This document shows positions 1 to 6,923 of a DNA stretch of 25,635 nucleotides, in pieces. Under the pieces are notes generated by a model. That model did no database searches. It was not told the origin of the DNA and saw nothing but the letters and a program-made list of their open reading frames with translations. The position numbers and the translations under genes were made by a program. Position 1 is the first letter of the stretch. Every line of letters begins with the position of its first letter. This stretch comes from an uncultured Oscillospiraceae bacterium (GTDB taxonomy: Bacteria; Bacillota; Clostridia; Oscillospirales; Acutalibacteraceae). Where the stretch lies: positions 1 through 25,635 of the forward strand of contig CAJMBP010000018.1 in assembly GCA_905211675.1 (NCBI GenBank). Reading direction: 5' to 3'.

Positions 1-22
1 AATATAGTTATATAAAAATTTT

Positions 23-27
23 GGAGG
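23..27 (+). promoter_or_regulatory. Shine-Dalgarno site that sets the uvrA start
   Basis: GGAGG lies 8 bases before TTG 36. It overlaps the in-frame TTG at 21, which makes the shorter protein the likely product. Confidence 0.75.
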
Positions 28-35
28 AAAAGATT

Positions 36-2879
36 TTGTCGAATGATAAAATTGTAATAAAGGGCGCAAGAGAGAATAACCTTAAAAATATTGACGTTAC
101 CATACCGCGTGACAAACTTGTTGTGTTTACCGGTCTTTCGGGCAGCGGCAAGTCTTCGCTTGCGTTTGATACAATCTATGCCGAGGGTCAGCGCCGTTAT
201 GTTGAGTCGCTTTCAAGCTACGCTCGTCAATTTTTAGGTCAAATGGAAAAGCCGAATGTCGATAGCATTGACGGGCTTTCTCCCGCTATATCCATAGACC
301 AAAAAACAACCTCAAAAAATCCGCGCTCTACCGTGGGCACGGTCACCGAAATTTATGATTATCTGCGTCTTTTGTATGCGCGCGTGGGCGTGCCGCACTG
401 CCCCGTTTGCGGCAAAGAGATAAGTCAGCAGTCGACCGATCAGATTGTCGACACTGTTATGGCGCTTAAAGATGGAAGTAAGGTTCAAATTTTATCGCCT
501 ATAGTAAAGAACCGAAAGGGCGAGCACTCAAAAGAACTTGACCGTGTAAGAAAATCCGGTTATGTTCGTGTGCGTATTGACGGTAATATATATGACCTTT
601 CCGAAGAAATAAAGCTTGAAAAAAATAAAAAACATATGATAGAGGTTGTGGTTGACCGCCTTGTAATAAAACCCGAAATTCGCTCGCGTCTTGCCGACAG
701 CATTGAAACTGCTTTGTCACTTTCGGGCGGACTTGTTGCGGCAGATGTTATAGACGGAAAAGAACTGCAATTTTCACAAAGCTACGCCTGCGACGAGCAC
801 GGCATCAGCATACCCGAGCTTACCCCTACAATGTTTTCATTTAACAATCCTATGGGTGCATGCCCTACCTGCACGGGTATAGGCGTGTTTATGAAAATCG
901 ATCCGCGTCTTATTATAAGCGACGAAAATTTGTCTTTGTCGGAGGGCTGTATCAAGGCGGCAGGCTGGGGGGTTAATTCATGGTTTAATCCCGATGCAGG
1001 CTCAATAGCTCTAATGTATTATGACGGACTTGCCCGCAAGTTTAACTTTGATATAAATACGCCTTGGAAAGATTTAAGCGATGAGGCTAAAAGCGCCGTG
1101 CTTTACGGAACGGGTGACGAAAAATTAGAGCTTCATCGCAATTCCGATTTCGGAAGCGGCACATATTATGCGCCTTTTGAGGGTGTTATAAATAATTTAC
1201 AGCGCCGATATGAAAGCACCAAAAGCGACTATGCCCGCGCCGAGTATGAAAGTTATATGAATGAAAGCCCGTGCCCAGACTGTAAGGGCGCCCGTTTAAA
1301 GCCCGAATATCTGGCGGTAACGGTTGGCGGAAAAAACATCAAAGAGCTTTGCGATATGTCGATATGCGAAGCTTTAGAATTTATTGAAAGCCTACAGTTT
1401 AACAGTATGCAGCAAATGATTGCGCAGCCTATTTTAAAAGAGATAAAGGAACGGCTTAACTTTTTGTCGAGCGTGGGACTTGATTATTTATCGCTGTCGC
1501 GTTCATCGGGCACCCTGTCGGGCGGCGAGAGTCAGCGTATAAGGCTCGCAACACAGATAGGCTCATCGCTTATGGGCGTTCTTTATGTGCTTGATGAGCC
1601 GAGTATAGGGCTTCATCAGCGTGACAACGAAAAACTGCTTGCTACATTAAAGCATTTGCGTGACCTCGGCAACACGCTTATAGTGGTTGAGCACGATGAA
1701 GACACCATGCGCGAGGCTGACTGTATTATAGATATAGGCCCCGGTGCGGGCATTCACGGCGGTGAGCTTGTGTTTGCCGGCACGCCGGAAGAACTGCTTG
1801 AATGTAAAAATTCTGTAACGGCAGATTACCTTTCGGGCAGGAAAAAGATTTCAGTACCTAAAACCCGCCGTAAAGGAAACGGCAATTTGCTTACTATAAA
1901 GGGAGCCGCCGAAAACAATTTAAAAAACATCAATGTAGAAATACCGCTTGGTGAGTTTGTTTGTGTTACGGGCGTTTCAGGCAGCGGCAAATCTTCACTT
2001 GTAAATGATATAATTTACAAAACCTTGGCAAACAAGCTAAACCGCGCAAAAACTATTGCGGGCAAGCATAAATCGGTTGAGGGAACAGAATATCTTGATA
2101 AGGTTATTGATATTGACCAGTCGCCCATAGGCCGCACACCGCGCAGTAACCCTGCAACATACACAGGCGTGTTTACCGATATTCGCGACCTTTATGCCAA
2201 TACAAAGGATGCCAAGGCAAAGGGTTATACTGCCGGCAGATTTTCGTTTAATGTAAAGGGCGGCAGGTGCGAAGCCTGTTGCGGCGACGGCATTAAAAAG
2301 ATTGAGATGCACTTTTTACCCGATATATATGTGCCCTGTGAGGTTTGTGGCGGAACAAGATATAACAAGGAAACCTTGGGAGTGCATTATAAGGGCAAAA
2401 GTATTTATGATGTGCTTGAAATGACGGTAGAAGAGGGTATGAATTTCTTTGAAAGTCATCCGCGAATTTACCGAAAGCTTAAAACTTTGTTTGATGTGGG
2501 TCTCGGTTATATCAAAATCGGTCAGAGTGCTACAACGCTGTCGGGCGGCGAGGCTCAACGAGTAAAGCTTGCTACCGAGCTTTCTAAAAAAAGCACGGGT
2601 AAAACGATTTATATTCTTGACGAACCTACAACGGGGCTTCATACTGCCGATGTTCACCGCCTTATCGAGGTGTTACAGCGGCTTGTCGATGCGGGAAACA
2701 CCGTTCTTGTTATAGAGCATAATCTTGATGTCATAAAGGTTGCCGACCATATTATAGATTTAGGGCCGGAGGGCGGTAATAACGGCGGAACAGTTGTGGT
2801 AAGCGGCACACCCGAAAAGGTGGCACAGTGCAAGGCTTCATACACGGGTCAGTTTCTTAAAAAAATTCTTAATGTGTAA
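36..2879 (+). CDS. uvrA: UvrA, excinuclease ABC subunit A
   Basis: UvrA is the cytoplasmic ATPase that finds bulky DNA lesions and loads UvrB in nucleotide excision repair. The 947-residue product has the family's usual length and two ABC modules. The first has a Walker A motif GLSGSGKSS at about residues 33-41, and both modules have signature motifs (LSGGESQR, LSGGEAQR) and Walker B/D-loop segments (LDEPSIGLH, LDEPTTGLH). The insertion zinc module has CDEH at 252-255 and CPTC at 276-279, so one usual Cys ligand is His. The C-terminal zinc finger is CEAC...CEVC. I start at TTG 36 because GGAGG lies at 23-27, eight bases upstream. A TTG at 21 is in frame but overlaps that ribosome site. The next gene begins 66 bases downstream. 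No uvrB or uvrC lies nearby in the window, though a gene further left cannot be excluded. Confidence 0.97.
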   Translation: MSNDKIVIKGARENNLKNIDVTIPRDKLVVFTGLSGSGKSSLAFDTIYAEGQRRYVESLSSYARQFLGQMEKPNVDSIDGLSPAISIDQKTTSKNPRSTVGTVTEIYDYLRLLYARVGVPHCPVCGKEISQQSTDQIVDTVMALKDGSKVQILSPIVKNRKGEHSKELDRVRKSGYVRVRIDGNIYDLSEEIKLEKNKKHMIEVVVDRLVIKPEIRSRLADSIETALSLSGGLVAADVIDGKELQFSQSYACDEHGISIPELTPTMFSFNNPMGACPTCTGIGVFMKIDPRLIISDENLSLSEGCIKAAGWGVNSWFNPDAGSIALMYYDGLARKFNFDINTPWKDLSDEAKSAVLYGTGDEKLELHRNSDFGSGTYYAPFEGVINNLQRRYESTKSDYARAEYESYMNESPCPDCKGARLKPEYLAVTVGGKNIKELCDMSICEALEFIESLQFNSMQQMIAQPILKEIKERLNFLSSVGLDYLSLSRSSGTLSGGESQRIRLATQIGSSLMGVLYVLDEPSIGLHQRDNEKLLATLKHLRDLGNTLIVVEHDEDTMREADCIIDIGPGAGIHGGELVFAGTPEELLECKNSVTADYLSGRKKISVPKTRRKGNGNLLTIKGAAENNLKNINVEIPLGEFVCVTGVSGSGKSSLVNDIIYKTLANKLNRAKTIAGKHKSVEGTEYLDKVIDIDQSPIGRTPRSNPATYTGVFTDIRDLYANTKDAKAKGYTAGRFSFNVKGGRCEACCGDGIKKIEMHFLPDIYVPCEVCGGTRYNKETLGVHYKGKSIYDVLEMTVEEGMNFFESHPRIYRKLKTLFDVGLGYIKIGQSATTLSGGEAQRVKLATELSKKSTGKTIYILDEPTTGLHTADVHRLIEVLQRLVDAGNTVLVIEHNLDVIKVADHIIDLGPEGGNNGGTVVVSGTPEKVAQCKASYTGQFLKKILNV

Positions 2880-2892
2880 TAATTTACACATT
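2871..2892 (+). terminator. Weak AT-rich hairpin after uvrA
   Basis: AATGTGTAA (2871-2879, containing the uvrA stop) is a perfect inverted repeat of TTACACATT (2884-2892) with a 4-base loop. The stem has little GC and no T run follows, so it may be an inefficient terminator or chance. A TTTACA at 2883-2888 inside it, followed after 17 bases by CATAAA, could instead be a promoter for the next operon. Confidence 0.25.
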
Positions 2893-2933
2893 ATTCACCA
2901 AATACCATAAATTTAAGTTTAATATGTTAGCGT

Positions 2934-2940
2934 GAGGTGA
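2934..2940 (+). promoter_or_regulatory. Shine-Dalgarno site that sets the DUF5685 start
   Basis: GAGGTGA matches seven bases of the 16S anti-SD complement and sits 5 bases before TTG 2946. It contains the rival GTG 2937. Confidence 0.7.
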
Positions 2941-2945
2941 AGGCG

Positions 2946-3785
2946 TTGTTCGGGTATATAAGGGCTTGTAAGCCTGAACTTAAAGTCAAGGAATACGATA
3001 TTTACAAGGCGGTTTACTGCTCGCTTTGCAAAAAGCTCGGCAAAAGCTACGGAATACTCTCACGCTTTACATTAAGCTATGATTTTACCTTTTTGGCACT
3101 GCTTAATATGTCGCTTAAAGACGGTTGCGACGGTTTTGAGCGAAAAAGGTGTGCATTTAATCCGCTTAAAAAGTGCAATTACTGTAAAAATGACGGTGCT
3201 ATGGATATGCCTGCTGCCGCAGCTATTATAATGCTTTATTATAAAATAGTTGATAATATAGCGGACGAGCACGGCTTTAAAAGGTTGGTTTATTTATGCT
3301 TAAAGCCCATTTTTAGTCGTGCCCATAAAAAAGCGGCAAAGCAGTATCCCGAAATTGAAAAAACCGTTTTTCAATATATAACCTCTCAAAGTGAACTTGA
3401 AAAAGCAAACTGCGCGTCGGTTGACGAGGCGGCAGACCCAACCGCAATAATGATGCAGGAAATACTTTCGCTTTTAAGCAATGATGAAACCCAAAAGCGT
3501 GTGCTTCGCCGTATAGGCTACTGTATAGGCAGATACATTTATTTGCTTGATGCGGCTTGCGATTTGCCTCGTGACATAAAAATGGGCAGTTACAATGTTT
3601 TAAAAACGGCGGACGGCGACATCAAAGAAAAAATTACACCGCAGTTGTATTTTTGTATAAACGAGGCGGCAAGAGCGTTTGAACTGCTTGATATTAAAAA
3701 ATATAAATCAATACTCGGCAACATAATTTATTTAGGTTTAGAAGATACTTTTTTAAAGGAGTTAAATAATGAGAGATCCGTATGA
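2946..3785 (+). CDS. DUF5685 family protein
   Basis: This is a 279-residue soluble protein of the DUF5685 family, recognised by its opening (MFGYI, KPELKVKEYD, YCSLCKKLG). The function is not known. Visible features are Cys25/Cys28, a second cysteine group (Cys69, Cys77, Cys80), an aspartate pair in VDNIADE (D103, D107) and a third motif, LDAACDLPRDIKMGSYN (D202, D206, D210). I chose TTG 2946 because GAGGTGA at 2934-2940 is a strong ribosome site 5 bases upstream and because family members begin with MFGY. A GTG at 2937 is in frame but falls inside that site. The stop overlaps the start of the J-domain gene by 17 bases, so the two are translationally linked. Confidence 0.85.
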   Translation: MFGYIRACKPELKVKEYDIYKAVYCSLCKKLGKSYGILSRFTLSYDFTFLALLNMSLKDGCDGFERKRCAFNPLKKCNYCKNDGAMDMPAAAAIIMLYYKIVDNIADEHGFKRLVYLCLKPIFSRAHKKAAKQYPEIEKTVFQYITSQSELEKANCASVDEAADPTAIMMQEILSLLSNDETQKRVLRRIGYCIGRYIYLLDAACDLPRDIKMGSYNVLKTADGDIKEKITPQLYFCINEAARAFELLDIKKYKSILGNIIYLGLEDTFLKELNNERSV

Positions 3786-4374
3786 AGTGTTAGGCGTTTC
3801 TAAAAATGCTACCGATGATGAAATTAAAAATGCCTACCGTGAGCTTGCGCGCAAGTATCACCCCGACAACTATACCGACAACCCGCTTTCAGATCTTGCA
3901 GGTGAAAAAATGAAAGAGATTAACGAGGCATACGACGCTATAATGAATTCGCGCCGCAGCAGGTCTTCGGGCAATTCGGGTTCGGGTTATAATGCAACAG
4001 GCAGTACAAACTTTCCAGAAGTACGCAGTCTTATAAATCAGGGCAGACTTGAGCAGGCACAGGAAATTCTTGACGGTGTTCCGCCGCAACAGCGTGACGC
4101 CGAGTGGTATTTTTTGAACGGTACGGTGCTTTACCGCCGTGGTTGGTTTGATCAGGCTTACACAAGCTTTGCAACGGCAGTTCGTATGAATCCGCAAAAC
4201 CCCGAATATCGCAATGCTATGAACAATGCTCAAAGGCAAAGCGGCGCACAGTATAATCCTTACCGTTCTTACGGAAATAACGGCGGATGCAGCACCTGTG
4301 ATGTGTGCAACGGTCTTATTTGCGCAGATTGTTGCTGTGAATGTATGGGCGGAGACCTCATACCCTGTTGCTAA
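3769..4374 (+). CDS. J-domain protein with TPR-like middle and Cys-rich tail
   Basis: This 201-residue protein begins with a J domain (PYEVLGVSKNATDDEIKNAY, then HPD at 31-33), the part of DnaJ-class co-chaperones that stimulates Hsp70 ATPase. A flexible Ser/Gly/Asn segment follows. Next comes a helical region at about 83-150 that resembles one or two TPR repeats (AEWYFLNGTVLYRRGWFDQA). The last 30 residues carry ten cysteines, including one CCC and one CC, next to glycines. It lacks the DnaJ G/F-rich, CXXCXGXG and C-terminal substrate domains, so it is a specialised J protein, not DnaJ itself. ATG 3769 has AAGGAG at 3756-3761 and overlaps the end of the DUF5685 gene. The tail could bind metal, take part in thiol exchange or be acylated; none of these can be decided from sequence. 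Confidence 0.88.
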   Translation: MRDPYEVLGVSKNATDDEIKNAYRELARKYHPDNYTDNPLSDLAGEKMKEINEAYDAIMNSRRSRSSGNSGSGYNATGSTNFPEVRSLINQGRLEQAQEILDGVPPQQRDAEWYFLNGTVLYRRGWFDQAYTSFATAVRMNPQNPEYRNAMNNAQRQSGAQYNPYRSYGNNGGCSTCDVCNGLICADCCCECMGGDLIPCC

Positions 4375-4375
4375 T

Positions 4376-4903
4376 ATGAAAAATACAAAAAAAATAACAC
4401 TTTGCGGTATTGTGGCGGCGCTTGCCGTTGTTGTAATGCTCACAGGCTATTTCCCATATTTGACATACGCAATTCCCGCTGTTGCAGGACTGCTTATGAT
4501 GGTGCCGCTTATTGAGTGCGGAGCTGGGTGGTCATTCGCTACTTATACTTCAAGTGCGGTGCTTATCTTTATAATAGGTGAAATCGAATCAAAAATATTA
4601 TATATTCTGTTTTTGGGTTACTACCCGATACTAAAATCTTTAATAGAACGAATAAGAAAGCAGTTGGTTGAATGGGTGCTGAAACTGCTCTTCTTCAATG
4701 CGGCGGCAGTAGCGTTTTATTATATTTCAAGTGTTCTTTTTGCAATTTCGTATGATGATTTCGGTATATTAGGCAAATACGGCGCTGTTATATTTTTAGC
4801 CCTTTGCAATATTGTGTTTGTACTTTATGACATAGGAATATCCCGGGTTGCCTCATATTATATGTTTTCATTGCATGATAAAATAAAAAAGATAATAAAA
4901 TAA
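4376..4903 (+). CDS. Small polytopic membrane protein of unknown function
   Basis: This 175-residue, strongly hydrophobic protein has about four to five membrane helices, at roughly residues 7-25, 27-46, 50-72, 100-122 and 127-148, and a lysine-rich C-terminus. The overall look recalls ECF-transporter substrate-binding (S) components, but no diagnostic motif was seen, so no function is assigned. I start at ATG 4376, one base after the J-domain gene's stop (TAATATG), which implies translational coupling because no good ribosome site precedes it. The frame stays open upstream to 4226 inside the J-domain gene, but that extension would add a non-hydrophobic stretch read from another gene. It is the last gene before a strong terminator. 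Confidence 0.75.
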   Translation: MKNTKKITLCGIVAALAVVVMLTGYFPYLTYAIPAVAGLLMMVPLIECGAGWSFATYTSSAVLIFIIGEIESKILYILFLGYYPILKSLIERIRKQLVEWVLKLLFFNAAAVAFYYISSVLFAISYDDFGILGKYGAVIFLALCNIVFVLYDIGISRVASYYMFSLHDKIKKIIK

Positions 4904-4908
4904 TTTCG

Positions 4909-4939
4909 GACACAAGAAAATATTTTCTTGTGTCTTTTC
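4909..4939 (+). terminator. Rho-independent terminator of the DUF5685 operon
   Basis: GACACAAGAAAA (4909-4920) is a perfect 12-base inverted repeat of TTTTCTTGTGTC (4923-4934), followed by TTTT. It lies 5 bases after the membrane-protein stop. Confidence 0.85.
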
Positions 4940-4998
4940 ATTTACTTTTTGATGATTTTAGTGTAAAATGATAATAAAATGCAAAGGTGGGTGAGTAA

Positions 4999-6237
4999 AT
5001 GAAAGAAATAATTGTTATAGGCGGCGGCGCGTCAGGGCTTATGGCGGCATACGGTGCGGCACAGGTGTCGGCGCAAAACAGCATAACAGTTGTTGAAAAA
5101 AATTCAAGGCCCGGCAGAAAGGTTATGATAACCGGAAAGGGCAGATGCAATGTTACAAACAACTGTGACATAAACTCACTTATTGCAAACACAACAAAAA
5201 ACGGTAAATTTCTGTATTCCGCTTTCGGCAACTTTAATTCTGCCGATACCATGAATTTTTTTGAAGAGCACGGCGTTCCGCTTAAAACCGAGCGTGGTAA
5301 TCGGGTTTTTCCCGTATCGGATAGGGCTGTGGATATTGTTGACGCTTTGGTAAAAGCAGTACAAAAAAACTGCGATATTATCGAGGGCACCGCCGAAGCG
5401 GTAATTGCAAATGGCGGTAAAGTAACAGGCGTAAAGCTTTCAGACGGCAGAATACTTGAAGCGGATTGTGTTATTTTAGCCACGGGCGGTATGTCATATC
5501 CGCTTACGGGCTCTACGGGTGACGGTTACAGAATGGCAAAGGCACTCGGGCATACCGTAACCGAGCTTACTCCTTCGCTTATAGGGCTGGAATGCCACGA
5601 GGGCTTTTGCACGCGGCTTGCAGGTCTTTCGCTTAAAAATGTAACCCTTTCGGTTTTTGAAGACGGCAAGAAAAAACCGCTTTACAAAGAAATGGGCGAA
5701 CTGCTTTTTACCCACACGGGCATATCGGGGCCGCTGACTCTTTCGGCTTCGGCTCACCTGCGAAATATGGGTAAGCGTGAGTATTTTGCCGAAATCGATT
5801 TAAAGCCCGCTTTAGATGAAACACAGCTTGATAAACGGATATTGCGTGACTTTGAAGATTCATCAAACCGCCATTTTGCAAATTCTTTAGACAAATTACT
5901 GCCTAAAAGCATAATTCCGGTTATAATAAATATGTCGGGCATCGAACCGCATATAAAGGTAAATCAAATAAGCCGTGAGCATCGCCGTTTGCTTATAAAC
6001 GCCGTAAAGCATTTTAAGCTTAATATCACAGGCTTTCGACCTATCGAAGAAGCCATAGTTACAAGCGGCGGAATTTCAGTCAAAGAAATCAACCCTGCTA
6101 CTATGATGTCAAAGCTTATATCGGGTCTTTTCTTTGCGGGCGAGGTAATTGATGTTGACGCCTATACGGGCGGATTTAATTTGCAGATAGCTTTTTCAAC
6201 CGGCTTGTTGGCGGGCGAGAGCGCGGCAAAATATTAA
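4999..6237 (+). CDS. HI0933/BaiN-type NAD(P)/FAD-dependent oxidoreductase
   Basis: This 412-residue flavoprotein belongs to the HI0933-like family, variously annotated as YhiN, BaiN or 'aminoacetone oxidase family'. Signs are an N-terminal dinucleotide-binding motif GGGASGLMAA (8-17), the family motif GRKVMITGKGRCNVTNN at about 34-50, TGGMSYPLTGSTGDGY, the THTGISGPLTLS segment and a C-terminal FAD-contact block (SGLFFAGEVIDVDAYTGGFN). The substrate is not established for most members; bile-acid dehydroxylation (BaiN) has been proposed for some gut Clostridia, but no bai genes are present here. A possible promoter has TTTTGA at 4947-4952 and GATAAT at 4970-4975. The stop codon abuts the ribosome site of cmk, and the pairing of this family with cmk and ispH-S1 is common in Clostridia. 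Confidence 0.9.
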   Translation: MKEIIVIGGGASGLMAAYGAAQVSAQNSITVVEKNSRPGRKVMITGKGRCNVTNNCDINSLIANTTKNGKFLYSAFGNFNSADTMNFFEEHGVPLKTERGNRVFPVSDRAVDIVDALVKAVQKNCDIIEGTAEAVIANGGKVTGVKLSDGRILEADCVILATGGMSYPLTGSTGDGYRMAKALGHTVTELTPSLIGLECHEGFCTRLAGLSLKNVTLSVFEDGKKKPLYKEMGELLFTHTGISGPLTLSASAHLRNMGKREYFAEIDLKPALDETQLDKRILRDFEDSSNRHFANSLDKLLPKSIIPVIINMSGIEPHIKVNQISREHRRLLINAVKHFKLNITGFRPIEEAIVTSGGISVKEINPATMMSKLISGLFFAGEVIDVDAYTGGFNLQIAFSTGLLAGESAAKY

Positions 6238-6251
6238 AGGAGTTTTATTTT

Positions 6252-6917
6252 ATGATTTCTATTGCACTTGACGGCCCTGCGGGAGCGGGCAAAAGCACGG
6301 TGGCAAAGGGCGCGGCAAAGGAGCTTGGGTTTATTTATGTTGACACGGGCGCGCTTTACCGAACAGTAGGTCTTAAATTTTTGCGTGACGGATACGGCAC
6401 CGAGCTTGACTGTGATATTGAGTCGGTTTTAAAAACAGTAGATGTAGATATTAAATTTATCGACGGCGTACAGCATGTGTTTTTAAACGGCGAGGATGTA
6501 TCCGAAGAAATAAGAACCCCAAAGGCGTCTATGATGGCGTCAGCCGTGTCGGCAAAGCCGCCTGTTCGCGCGTTTTTGCTTGAAATGCAGCGCAGGCTGG
6601 CAAGAGAAAATAATGTTATTATGGACGGCAGAGATATAGGAACGGTGGTGTTGCCTGACGCAACACTTAAATTTTTTGTTACCGCTTCGGTAGCCGAGCG
6701 AGCAAATCGCCGTTATAAAGAACTAATGGAAAAGGGAATGGACGTAAACTACGACGATATATACCGTGATATCGAAACCCGCGACTACAACGACTCTCAC
6801 CGTGAAATAGCGCCGCTCAAGCCCGCCGAAGATTCAATTATATTCGATACCACAGGCAACACCCTGGAAGAGTCTGTCGAAAAGCTTTTAAAAATGATTA
6901 AAGAAAGGTTAGGCTGA
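6252..6917 (+). CDS. cmk: Cytidylate kinase
   Basis: Cmk phosphorylates CMP and dCMP to the diphosphates in pyrimidine nucleotide recycling. The 221-residue protein shows the P-loop GPAGAGKST (8-16), DTGALYRTVG for nucleotide contact, the catalytic-core motif GRDIGTVVLPDA, and a C-terminal lid region with the RD.ET.D pattern (DIETRDYNDSHREIAPL). Length is standard. ATG 6252 is preceded by AAAGGAG overlapping the end of the flavoprotein gene. Only six bases separate it from ispH-S1. In many Clostridia plsC lies between cmk and ispH; it is absent here. Confidence 0.96.
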   Translation: MISIALDGPAGAGKSTVAKGAAKELGFIYVDTGALYRTVGLKFLRDGYGTELDCDIESVLKTVDVDIKFIDGVQHVFLNGEDVSEEIRTPKASMMASAVSAKPPVRAFLLEMQRRLARENNVIMDGRDIGTVVLPDATLKFFVTASVAERANRRYKELMEKGMDVNYDDIYRDIETRDYNDSHREIAPLKPAEDSIIFDTTGNTLEESVEKLLKMIKERLG

Positions 6918-6923
6918 TTTTAA

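Noticed and set aside
4226..4375. Upstream extension of the small membrane protein into the J-domain gene
   Set aside because: The extension overlaps the cysteine-rich tail in another frame; the hydrophobic protein starts naturally at ATG 4376 directly after the previous stop.
3889..4443. Minus-strand open frame of 184 codons opposite the J-domain gene
   Set aside because: It is antisense to a well-supported gene with recognisable domains, has no ribosome site, and its cysteine/threonine-rich product looks like a codon shadow.
4938..5483. Minus-strand open frame of 181 codons opposite the flavoprotein gene
   Set aside because: Shadow of a conserved coding region; low-complexity Ser/Pro/Thr composition and no family resemblance.
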